Part shown: positions 1 to 5,071 of the stretch, piece after piece | Layout: each line of letters starts with the position of its first letter | Numbering within the stretch: the stretch's first letter is position 1 | DNA from: Thiotrichaceae bacterium | GTDB taxonomy: Bacteria; Pseudomonadota; Gammaproteobacteria; Thiotrichales; Thiotrichaceae | Length of the DNA stretch: 6,589 nt | Direction: 5' to 3' | Assembly: GCA_027008885.1 (NCBI GenBank) | Contig: JALVDQ010000479.1 | Location: forward strand, 1 to 6,589 | Translations under genes and position numbers: made by a program | Notes under the pieces: generated by a model | The model's input: the letters and a program-made list of their open reading frames with translations, nothing else | What the model was told of the DNA's origin: nothing | Databases searched by the model: none

Positions 1-194
1 GAGAGTTTGATTTTGTTGCCATCCAGCTTTTGATCAAGTGCTGGTAGTTCAAAGGCTGGCGCAGGCTTGCCGATGAGTGAGTAATCAATATCCAGCGCAT
101 AGCTATTTTGAGCCATGCCCAAAAGCATCTTCAGAACTATGCCTAATAAAAGTACAGATAAAAATAAACGCCTGAATTTACTAAATGTTTTCAT
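1..194 (-). CDS. Exported thioredoxin-like redoxin (TlpA/DsbE-CcmG type), N-terminal fragment
   Basis: This is the first 64 codons of a gene that leaves the window at its left edge. Translation starts MKTFSKFRRLFLSVLLLGIV: a basic n-region, then a long hydrophobic stretch, then a possible signal-peptidase site after NSYA (about residue 33). It continues with DYSLIGKPAPAFELPAL, the usual opening of the redoxin/AhpC-TSA fold in TlpA, ResA and CcmG/DsbE proteins. The active-site CxxC would lie beyond the edge, so redox activity is inferred rather than seen. The ATG overlaps the stop region of the preceding thioredoxin gene by 14 nt in another frame, which suggests translational coupling in one operon with dsbD. 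No strong ribosome-binding site is visible. By family, such proteins reduce periplasmic disulfides (for example in cytochrome c maturation) using electrons from DsbD. Which subfamily it belongs to cannot be settled from this fragment. Confidence 0.8.
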   Translation of the reverse strand, partial: MKTFSKFRRLFLSVLLLGIVLKMLLGMAQNSYALDIDYSLIGKPAPAFELPALDQKLDGNKIKL

Positions 195-708
195 CGATCA
201 TTTGCTTTAGTTTTGCTTCGCTGAGGTAGCCATAATACACCGAAAGTATTTTTTGGTCTTTGCTGATTAAAACGCTATAAGGCAGTCCGCCGTCGGGGTT
301 ACCATACGCTGCTGCCCTCTCCATTACGGCTTCAAGACCAAAGGCATAGGGGTAATTAACGCCAATCTGGTCGGCAAATTTATCAGCAGCCCGTTTATCT
401 TCAGCGGCAGCTCCGATAATTCGGAAGGGTTTGTCCATGTATTCTTTTTGTAATTTAACAAAGCCGGGCATTTCTGCTCTACAGGGAGGACACCATGATG
501 CCCAGAAATTAAGCAAGACCAGTTTACCCCTGTAATCAGCCAGATTTATCTGGCCACCTTTGGATGCAGGTAAATTAAAGCTCGGGGCATCTCTGCCCAC
601 CATGCCTTTGGTAAAGCTTGGTGGACGTTGGGTATATCGTCTGTAGCCATAAGCTGCCGCTAATGCCACAATTAAAAGAAAGATAATTGCCAGGTTTGAT
701 TTTTTCAT
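181..708 (-). CDS. Membrane-anchored TlpA-like thiol:disulfide oxidoreductase
   Basis: A 175-residue TlpA/ResA-type thioredoxin. Residues 5-20 form an uncleaved-looking hydrophobic anchor after MKKSN, followed by a basic YRRYTQR stretch that suggests the catalytic domain faces the periplasm. The redoxin domain begins at VGRDAPSFNLP (about 37-47). The active site is WCPPC (Trp72, Cys73, Cys76) within LLNFWASWCPPCR, and the conserved cis-proline is Pro143 in GGLPYSVLI. Length is normal for the family. It probably keeps periplasmic or c-type cytochrome thiols reduced and is itself recharged by DsbD, encoded 58 nt upstream on the same strand; this partner assignment is inference from the gene order. 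The start is supported by a purine-rich GAGAAAAG just upstream and by the signal-anchor position. The gene ends inside the start of the next redoxin gene. The 14-mer GATTCAGGTATAAA lies about 27 nt upstream of its ATG and may be part of an internal promoter. Confidence 0.92.
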   Translation of the reverse strand: MKKSNLAIIFLLIVALAAAYGYRRYTQRPPSFTKGMVGRDAPSFNLPASKGGQINLADYRGKLVLLNFWASWCPPCRAEMPGFVKLQKEYMDKPFRIIGAAAEDKRAADKFADQIGVNYPYAFGLEAVMERAAAYGNPDGGLPYSVLISKDQKILSVYYGYLSEAKLKQMIDENI

Positions 709-734
709 TTTTCTTTTCTCTGTTTGTTGTTGGT

Positions 735-748
735 TTTATACCTGAATC
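735..748 (-). promoter_or_regulatory. Repeated 14-mer upstream of the tlpA-like gene (possible promoter/operator)
   Basis: On the minus strand this reads GATTCAGGTATAAA and is identical to the 14-mer at 3382-3395, upstream of dsbD. The TATAAA part resembles a -10 hexamer and lies about 27 nt before the tlpA-like ATG, but no good -35 match sits at the right distance. It could be an internal promoter or a binding site shared with the dsbD leader. The function is inference; the repeat itself is seen directly. Confidence 0.35.
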
Positions 749-766
749 TGTAAAGTGTAGCAGAGC

Positions 767-3217
767 TTATTCTAATGTTTTTGCCAGATGATTTGCAAAT
801 TCGCCCACTTTCATGTCACCCAGAACCCGTGAGGAAGGTATCTCTTTACCGTTGCTGTCAAAGAACAGGATTGCAGGTGGCAATGATACACCCAGAGCCT
901 TCATTAGAGCCTCATCGGTTTTATCCATTGCAGTGACATCCGCCTGTAGCAAGACCATATTATCAAGGTATTTTCTTACCGATGGATCAGGAAATACATA
1001 GCGTTCATAGCCCTTGCAGTAAAGACACCAGTCAGCGTAAAAGTCCAGCATCACTGCCTTGCCCTGTTGTTTGGCTTTGACTATTTCTTTTTTCAGGTCG
1101 TCTATTGATTTAATCCGGGTGAAGTTTACATGTTGCAGCGAGGAGCCTCCGCCCCGGCTTGTGCCAGAGATTTGACCTATGCTGCCGCTTTTTATTCCGT
1201 AAAGAGGATCTGTTACGGTTTGACCACCCATTTGACCGCCAACCAGGACAATCGCACCATAAATCACGGCTGCCGTACCCAGACCTTTCCAGAGTTTAAA
1301 CCAGTTGCTTGCTTCTTCTTTTAGAGGATTGAATGCGCCCAGATAAATACCGCTGACAATAAGTAATAACGCCCACAGCAACATGGTAAAGCCGGTTGGA
1401 AAGATATGCGGCATACGCTCAAGTATGATAATACTGACTGCCAGCAGGATAACGCCTGCTGTCGCCTTGACCGCAGACATCCAGTTACCTGCCTTGGGTA
1501 ATAGTTTTCCACCACCGGCACCAACGATTAACAGCGGTAAGCCCATGCCCAGCCCCAGCGCAAACAGGGCTGCAAAGCCATTAACCACGCTGGATGATGC
1601 CGCTGCATAGCCCAGCATGGCGGCAAGTACCGGTCCGCCACACGGTCCAACTATCAGCGCAGAAAGTGATCCCATGATGGCAACCCCAATCAATGAGCCA
1701 CCTTTTTGCTTGTTGCTGAGATTAGATAGTTTATTTTGTATTGCTGCGGGTACCTGTATGTCATAAAAGCCAAACATGCTCAATGCAAGTACAATAAACA
1801 GCAGTGCAAAGGCAATAAGCACCCAGCTATTCTGGAAATATGCCTGAATGCCAATGCCTCCCGCGACGGAGGCGGTAATGGCACCGATGATGCCAAAAGT
1901 TACGGCGAGTGATAAGACGTAAACCGCCGAGAGTGACAAGCCTTTCCACATGGATACGTCTTTTCCCTGACCCACAATTATACTTGAAAGAATGGGAATC
2001 ATCGGATACATACAGGCGGTGAAAGCAAGTAACAAGCCTGCGCCCAGGGCGGCAAAGAATATGCTCCAGAGACTTTTGCTGTTCAGGCTTTTATCAAGAA
2101 AGCTATTGCCTGTTTTGATGCTGTTGGCACTGCCCAGAGTGATGGAGTCTGAGCTTGTTGCCTGCGTCTTGTTTGCGCTGCTATTGCTGTTGTCCACAAT
2201 GGCTTGTGTTGTGGCAGGTGCGGAAGCACTGGCGGGTTTGGCACTGCCGAGATCAACTTTTTGTATTTTGGTCTGTGGGGGGTAGCAAATCCCTGTCAGT
2301 TTTGAGCAACCCTGATAGCTGGTTTTAACGGTGACAGAATCCGCCTTGCCAAGCACTGGCAGTATTACATCAAAACTTTTGTCGTAAGTAACAATATCAC
2401 CAAAATATTGATCTTTATGTGGTTTGCCTTTGGGTAAGAGAGGCTTGCCGAGGCTCACACCCGGAGCTGGATTGACCAGGCTGAATTTTAATTTGTTCTG
2501 GTAAAGGTAGTGACCGTCGGTAATATCCCAGCGTGCATTTAAGGTTTGCTGGTCTTTGGCGCTAATATCATAGGCAAAAGCCTTATCGGGAGGAAGTGGC
2601 GCATCAGCATCGCCAAGAGTGGTGATACCCAGTTGACTGGCGAGACTGGAAGAGCCTTTTGATGGGGATGATGCTATCGCGGGTGCGCTATTGGTATTAT
2701 TGCTATTATTGACATTGGCCGTGTTCTGTTTTGCTGTGCTAGTGCCCCCTGCCCCTGAATTTTTTGAGGTTGTTATCGCAGCTAATGGCACATTCAGTGT
2801 TTTTTTCTGGGGCGGATAACATACGCCAATATCAGCGCAGCCCTGTGATTTTGTCTGTAATGCTAAATTGACTGCGGCGGTATTTTCTCGTGAAATCGGA
2901 ATTTCAATCGACACCTGGTGACGATAGACTTCCATTTTGCCAAAAGCAGGATCTTCCTTTATTTTCCCTTTGGGAAAAACGGGTTCGCCGAGATTAACCC
3001 CGGGCGTGGCGCTTTTAAATGAAAAGCGTTTGCGGTACATATAATAGCCATCGGCAATATCCCAGGTGGCTTTAATACGCCCTGGATTAATCAGGGAAAC
3101 AGAGGGTGCAAATGCCTTGTCAGGTTTTAGCAGATCATCAGGATTTGCTGAAAACCCCTTAAGGGAGAGAAAAGACAGTGTGAGGATTAAACTGGCGAAT
3201 AAGATTTTTTTTATCAT
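767..3217 (-). CDS. dsbD: Thiol:disulfide interchange protein DsbD with two tandem alpha domains
   Basis: Inner-membrane electron conduit passing reducing power from cytoplasmic thioredoxin to periplasmic substrates. At 816 residues it is about 250 longer than E. coli DsbD. Order: signal peptide (1-24); first alpha domain (about 25-145) with Cys127 and Cys133 in QGCADIGVCYPP and cap-loop-like EDPAFG; Ser/Asn/Thr-rich linker (about 146-200); second alpha domain (about 205-324) with Cys304 and Cys311 in YQGCSKLTGICYPP and cap-loop-like KDQYFG; second low-complexity linker (about 325-370); eight-helix membrane domain (about 383-662) with Cys402 in ACMYPMIP and Cys526 in GPCGGP; Gly-rich linker; C-terminal thioredoxin domain (about 697-816) with WCLYC (Cys731, Cys734) and cis-Pro near 780-781. 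All six cysteines of the canonical relay are present, plus an extra pair. The second alpha domain spaces its cysteines by six residues rather than five. The reading frame is intact. The start is chosen for the signal peptide MIKKILFASLILTLSFLSL; no strong ribosome-binding site is visible. It leads a probable operon with the two redoxins downstream. Confidence 0.97.
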   Translation of the reverse strand: MIKKILFASLILTLSFLSLKGFSANPDDLLKPDKAFAPSVSLINPGRIKATWDIADGYYMYRKRFSFKSATPGVNLGEPVFPKGKIKEDPAFGKMEVYRHQVSIEIPISRENTAAVNLALQTKSQGCADIGVCYPPQKKTLNVPLAAITTSKNSGAGGTSTAKQNTANVNNSNNTNSAPAIASSPSKGSSSLASQLGITTLGDADAPLPPDKAFAYDISAKDQQTLNARWDITDGHYLYQNKLKFSLVNPAPGVSLGKPLLPKGKPHKDQYFGDIVTYDKSFDVILPVLGKADSVTVKTSYQGCSKLTGICYPPQTKIQKVDLGSAKPASASAPATTQAIVDNSNSSANKTQATSSDSITLGSANSIKTGNSFLDKSLNSKSLWSIFFAALGAGLLLAFTACMYPMIPILSSIIVGQGKDVSMWKGLSLSAVYVLSLAVTFGIIGAITASVAGGIGIQAYFQNSWVLIAFALLFIVLALSMFGFYDIQVPAAIQNKLSNLSNKQKGGSLIGVAIMGSLSALIVGPCGGPVLAAMLGYAAASSSVVNGFAALFALGLGMGLPLLIVGAGGGKLLPKAGNWMSAVKATAGVILLAVSIIILERMPHIFPTGFTMLLWALLLIVSGIYLGAFNPLKEEASNWFKLWKGLGTAAVIYGAIVLVGGQMGGQTVTDPLYGIKSGSIGQISGTSRGGGSSLQHVNFTRIKSIDDLKKEIVKAKQQGKAVMLDFYADWCLYCKGYERYVFPDPSVRKYLDNMVLLQADVTAMDKTDEALMKALGVSLPPAILFFDSNGKEIPSSRVLGDMKVGEFANHLAKTLE

Positions 3218-3523
3218 GGCTATAGCAGTTGGTACATGGGTTTATATTATATAGTAGTGGGTTCAACCTGCACATTAAATAAAACTCACTACCCGCATTT
3301 TCAGGTAATCCCGGATAGCATAACCTTTTTAGGGTCAAAGCGTGAAATTAAGAACCTGTAATGTTTGACATTCTTACCTTCTTTATACCTGAATCAGCGG
3401 GATTCAGGTAATAGAGATACCCTGTATACGGTTTACTCGCTTCAAATAGATGCCATTTTTTAATCTATTTTCATTCTTGAACTGAATGAGTGAGGCTCAT
3501 GCAGTAGTAGCCGTTGCAATGAT
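3218..3523. other. Gene-free spacer upstream of dsbD
   Basis: These 306 nt between the H-NS-type gene and dsbD hold no convincing gene; the longest notable start-to-stop run is 16 codons (3361-3411, plus strand). The region carries a perfect 10-bp inverted repeat (3386-3410), a further half-site TTCAGGTAAT at 3300-3309, and an 8-bp AT-rich inverted repeat with arms AAATAGAT at 3444-3451 and ATCTATTT at 3463-3470. A minus-strand TATAAT at 3246-3251, about 29 nt before the dsbD ATG, is a plausible -10 box, though I see no good -35 at the right distance. I see no clear terminator after the H-NS-type gene, so read-through into dsbD is possible. Confidence 0.6.
3386..3410. repeat. Perfect 10-bp inverted repeat (TACCTGAATC arms)
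   Basis: Arms TACCTGAATC (3386-3395) and GATTCAGGTA (3401-3410) flank a 5-nt centre. The stem is perfect over 10 bp. Neither side is followed by a T-tract, so it is not a classical terminator. It lies about 170-190 nt upstream of dsbD and its left arm is part of the 14-mer repeated before the tlpA-like gene. The symmetry fits a dimeric regulator site or an RNA hairpin in a dsbD leader; which one cannot be told from sequence. Confidence 0.6.
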
Positions 3524-3847
3524 TCAGCTTTTGATAAGCAAATCTTCTTTTTTACCGCCACTGGCAAGATAATCCTGAACCCATAGAGGCGTTCTTCCCC
3601 TGCCTGTCCAGGTCTGTTTGGAATTTTTTGGATTTCGGTATTTGGGCTTTGCTTTAGCTCTTTTTTGTTTTTTCTTGTTAGTTATAATTTCTTCCAGGTC
3701 GAAGCCTGATTCTGCTGCAAGAGCTTCTATTTTCTTGCGAATATTTTTTTTCTCATTCTTTCTTGCGTTGCTTATGGCTTGAGGTAAGTCTTTTTTAATT
3801 TGAATTAATTCAGGCAAAGAGAATTTACTTAAGTCAACTTTTTTCAT
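3524..3847 (-). CDS. H-NS family nucleoid-associated DNA-binding protein
   Basis: A 107-residue, lysine-rich protein of the H-NS family, closest in size and layout to short H-NS-like proteins such as HvrA and Bph3. Residues 1-55 are mostly helical and charged (LPELIQIKKDLPQAISNARK, then a Lys/Glu-rich stretch), as expected for the oligomerisation region. A basic linker KKKQKRAKAKPKY (58-70) leads into the C-terminal DNA-binding domain YRNPKNSKQTWTGRGRTPLWV (70-90), with the hallmark TWTGRGRTPLW loop that inserts into the minor groove of AT-rich DNA. By family it is a cytoplasmic global silencer and nucleoid organiser. Its start is supported by AAAGGT about 10 nt upstream. It sits alone between dsbD and fxsA, where E. 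coli has cutA and other genes. The AT-rich DNA with inverted repeats upstream would suit autoregulation, which is inference. Confidence 0.93.
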   Translation of the reverse strand: MKKVDLSKFSLPELIQIKKDLPQAISNARKNEKKNIRKKIEALAAESGFDLEEIITNKKKQKRAKAKPKYRNPKNSKQTWTGRGRTPLWVQDYLASGGKKEDLLIKS

Positions 3848-3965
3848 ACGGGATATACCTTTAGATGGTTAAATTTTATTAATTGGAAACAATTGTTTTT
3901 AGTAACTACTCATCATAATTCGTGATTGCCCTTTATTTTATTCAGGAGCCTGTCTGAGTAGTTGC

Positions 3966-4007
3966 TGTTTTTATTTGTAAACAAAGTAAAACTTTAAAAT
4001 AAAAACA
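3966..4007. repeat. 11-bp AT-rich inverted repeat upstream of the H-NS-type gene
   Basis: Arms TGTTTTTATTT (3966-3976) and AAATAAAAACA (3997-4007) are perfect reverse complements, separated by 20 nt. The centre holds a second nested dyad, AAAGT (3983-3987) and ACTTT (3991-3995). It could be an autoregulatory binding region for the H-NS-type protein or simply a by-product of AT-rich composition. Confidence 0.5.
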
Positions 4008-4030
4008 TAATATCCCGGAGAATATAATAC

Positions 4031-4051
4031 AAAAAAACCTGTAAAAACAGG
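4031..4051 (-). terminator. Possible rho-independent terminator for leftward transcription
   Basis: Read on the minus strand, the stem CCTGT / ACAGG with a 4-nt T loop is followed directly by seven T residues. The stem is only 5 bp, so strength is doubtful. No annotated minus-strand gene ends here: it lies about 180 nt upstream of the H-NS-type gene. It could therefore be an attenuator in a long leader, the end of a small leftward RNA, or chance. Confidence 0.35.
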
Positions 4052-4068
4052 GGGGATGGGTATTTATA

Positions 4069-4096
4069 TTGAAAAAACTTAATTAAAGCCTATATT
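4069..4096 (+). promoter_or_regulatory. Probable sigma70 promoter of fxsA
   Basis: The -35 candidate is TTGAAA (4069-4074) and the -10 candidate is TATATT (4091-4096), 16 bp apart and about 32 nt before the fxsA ATG. Transcription would start near 4103, giving a leader of about 25 nt. The -10 box overlaps the dyad at 4088-4115, so a protein bound there could block the promoter. Confidence 0.55.
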
Positions 4097-4115
4097 AGAG
4101 AGAATCTAATTAGGC
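4088..4115. repeat. Dyad overlapping the fxsA promoter
   Basis: GCCTA (4088-4092) and ATTAGA (4094-4099) pair with TCTAAT (4105-4110) and TAGGC (4111-4115): an 11-bp stem with a single bulged T at 4093 and a GAGAA centre. It covers the candidate -10 box and ends 12 nt before the fxsA ATG. It is a good operator candidate; as RNA only its right half would be in a transcript starting near 4103. Confidence 0.5.
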
Positions 4116-4127
4116 AGTGGTTAAATA

Positions 4128-4655
4128 ATGCGCGTATTTCCAGTTTTCACCGTTCTTTTTCTTATCATTCCAATAGTCGAAATCTATCTGCTGATACAGG
4201 TCGGAGGGATTATTGGCACCTTGCCAACGATTTTTCTTGTGGTACTAACTGCTGTGATTGGTGCTGCATTATTACGTCATCAAGGTTTGGCAACGCTTGC
4301 CCGCTTTCAGCAAAATCTTTCGCAGGGAAAGCTGCCTGCGCAGGAAATGATTGAGGGAATCCTGCTTGCAGTGGGCGGTGCTTTATTAATGACCCCAGGA
4401 TTTGTGACGGATACAATCGGTTTCTTGTGCCTGTTACCTTTTAGTCGAAAATATATTGCCAGCATAATAATGAAAAACTCTGCGGCAAAAGTGACTGCCA
4501 AAATGGGCGGCTTCTCGCATGGCGAACAATGGCAACAGAGTGATTCAGACGTGTTTGAGGGTGAATTTACTGAAGTTAAGACCGAAGCAAAGACTAAAGC
4601 CAGAAATGAAACGATTATCATTGAATCGACACGCAGCAAAAAAAATAGCGATTAA
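4128..4655 (+). CDS. fxsA: FxsA family membrane protein
   Basis: A 175-residue inner-membrane protein of the FxsA family. Hydrophobic segments lie at about 4-28, 31-50 and 76-105. The family-typical motif TPGFVTDTIGFLCLLP is at residues 89-104, preceded by the GxLL-rich stretch GILLAVGGALL. The C-terminal tail from about 115 is polar and charged and contains the common DVFEGEF element (141-147), so it is probably cytoplasmic. E. coli FxsA, about 158 residues, was named for relieving F-plasmid exclusion of phage T7 when overproduced; its normal cellular role is not established. Its position directly before groES is widely conserved in Gammaproteobacteria and strongly supports the call. Ribosome binding is weak: AGTGG at 4116-4120 is the best candidate, 7 nt before ATG. 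A promoter candidate lies upstream, and groES follows after 122 nt with its own promoter. Confidence 0.95.
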   Translation: MRVFPVFTVLFLIIPIVEIYLLIQVGGIIGTLPTIFLVVLTAVIGAALLRHQGLATLARFQQNLSQGKLPAQEMIEGILLAVGGALLMTPGFVTDTIGFLCLLPFSRKYIASIIMKNSAAKVTAKMGGFSHGEQWQQSDSDVFEGEFTEVKTEAKTKARNETIIIESTRSKKNSD

Positions 4656-4669
4656 AATAAAAAAATCTG

Positions 4670-4698
4670 CTTGAAATCTCACAAATGCTCCCTATTAT
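4670..4698 (+). promoter_or_regulatory. groESL promoter, sigma70 with sigma32-like features
   Basis: For sigma70 the boxes are TTGAAA (4671-4676) and TATTAT (4693-4698) with a 16-bp spacer. The same DNA reads CTTGAAA (4670-4676) and CCCTATTA (4690-4697) with 13 nt between them, close to the heat-shock sigma32 pattern (CTTGAA, then CCCCATnT), though the -10 has only three Cs. The predicted start is near 4705, inside the CIRCE element, as is usual for HrcA-controlled promoters. Whether sigma32 actually uses it is inference. Confidence 0.75.
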
Positions 4699-4724
4699 TA
4701 GCAGTCGATGAACGAGAGTGCTAA
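4698..4724 (+). promoter_or_regulatory. CIRCE operator (HrcA binding site)
   Basis: The element has arms TTAGCAGTC (4698-4706) and GAGTGCTAA (4716-4724) separated by exactly nine bases, matching the CIRCE consensus TTAGCACTC-N9-GAGTGCTAA with one change (C to G) in the left arm. It abuts the groES -10 box and spans the predicted start site. By established knowledge, the repressor HrcA binds CIRCE and releases it on heat shock, with GroE itself modulating HrcA. The hrcA gene is not in this window. Confidence 0.95.
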
Positions 4725-4729
4725 CTCTC
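4714..4729 (+). repeat. Leader hairpin sharing the right CIRCE arm
   Basis: GAGAGT (4714-4719) and ACTCTC (4724-4729) are perfect reverse complements around a GCTA loop. If transcription starts near 4705, the groES mRNA contains this hairpin about 10 nt from its 5' end while the left CIRCE arm is mostly absent. It could protect the message; that role is inference. Confidence 0.5.
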
Positions 4730-4777
4730 AAGAATAATCATATATAGAAGTAAGTTAAATTTAAGGAGAAAACCCCA

Positions 4778-5071
4778 ATGAATATTCGTCCTTTACACGA
4801 TCGTGTTTTAGTACGTCCTCAAGAAGAAGAGACCATGACTGCTGGTGGTATTATCATTCCTGATAATGCTAGCAAGGAAAAGCCTAACAGTGGTGAAATC
4901 ATCGCCGCAGGCAATGGTAAAATCACTGATTCAGGCGAAGTACGTGCAATGGATGTAAAAGTTGGAGACAACATATTATACGGTCAATATGCGGGGACTA
5001 CCGTAAAAATTGACGGTGAAGAATTATTAATGATGAAAGAAGAAGATATTTTGGCTGTATTGGAAGACTAA
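4778..5071 (+). CDS. groES: Co-chaperonin GroES (Hsp10)
   Basis: A 97-residue co-chaperonin, the usual length. It begins [18 protein letters not shown] and holds the mobile loop with the GroEL-contacting GGIII at residues 23-27, followed by PDNASKEKP. The roof-loop region lies around 45-62, and the C-terminal strand DILAVLED closes the fold. Seven copies form the lid on the GroEL ring in the cytoplasm and enclose folding substrates in an ATP-dependent cycle. AAGGAG (4763-4768) lies 9 nt before the ATG and fixes the start. It is the first gene of the groESL operon under the CIRCE-controlled promoter, with a leader of about 70 nt. groEL follows after a 129-nt gap. Confidence 0.98.
   Translation: MNIRPLHDRVLVRPQEEETMTAGGIIIPDNASKEKPNSGEIIAAGNGKITDSGEVRAMDVKVGDNILYGQYAGTTVKIDGEELLMMKEEDILAVLED

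Larger units (their letters stand above)
3848..4127. other. AT-rich divergent spacer between the H-NS-type gene and fxsA
   Basis: This is 280 nt of strongly AT-rich DNA with no supportable gene. It contains an 11-bp inverted repeat (3966-4007), a short GC stem followed by T7 on the minus strand (4031-4051), and an fxsA promoter candidate overlapping a dyad (4069-4115). Both flanking genes start from this spacer and diverge. A-tracts and T-tracts such as those near 3966-4010 are typical of curved DNA preferred by H-NS proteins. A clear promoter for the H-NS-type gene was not found. Confidence 0.6.

Noticed and set aside
1992..2285. 97-codon plus-strand open frame inside dsbD
   Set aside because: Antisense to a certain gene; its hydrophobic Leu/Ala-rich translation follows from the opposite strand's composition, with no ribosome-binding site or homologue recognised.
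767..3217. The duplicated alpha domain as an assembly artefact or fusion of two genes
   Set aside because: The two copies differ substantially in sequence and cysteine spacing, the frame is continuous, and each is followed by its own linker. A misassembly would give near-identical copies.
3365..3393. Plus-strand TTGACA (3365-3370) as a promoter
   Set aside because: There is no acceptable -10 box 16-18 bp downstream, and no plus-strand gene follows for more than 700 nt.
3361..3411. 16-codon plus-strand ORF beginning MFDILTFF in the dsbD upstream region
   Set aside because: Very short, has no ribosome-binding site, and its 3' half is just the palindrome at 3386-3410.
3444..3470. AT-rich 8-bp inverted repeat as terminator of the H-NS-type gene
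   Set aside because: The stem is almost all A-T, and on the minus strand it is followed by GAAGC rather than T residues, so it is too weak to call.
4307..4639. 110-codon minus-strand open frame inside fxsA
   Set aside because: Antisense to fxsA, which is supported by family motifs and conserved synteny; no ribosome-binding site or motif of its own.
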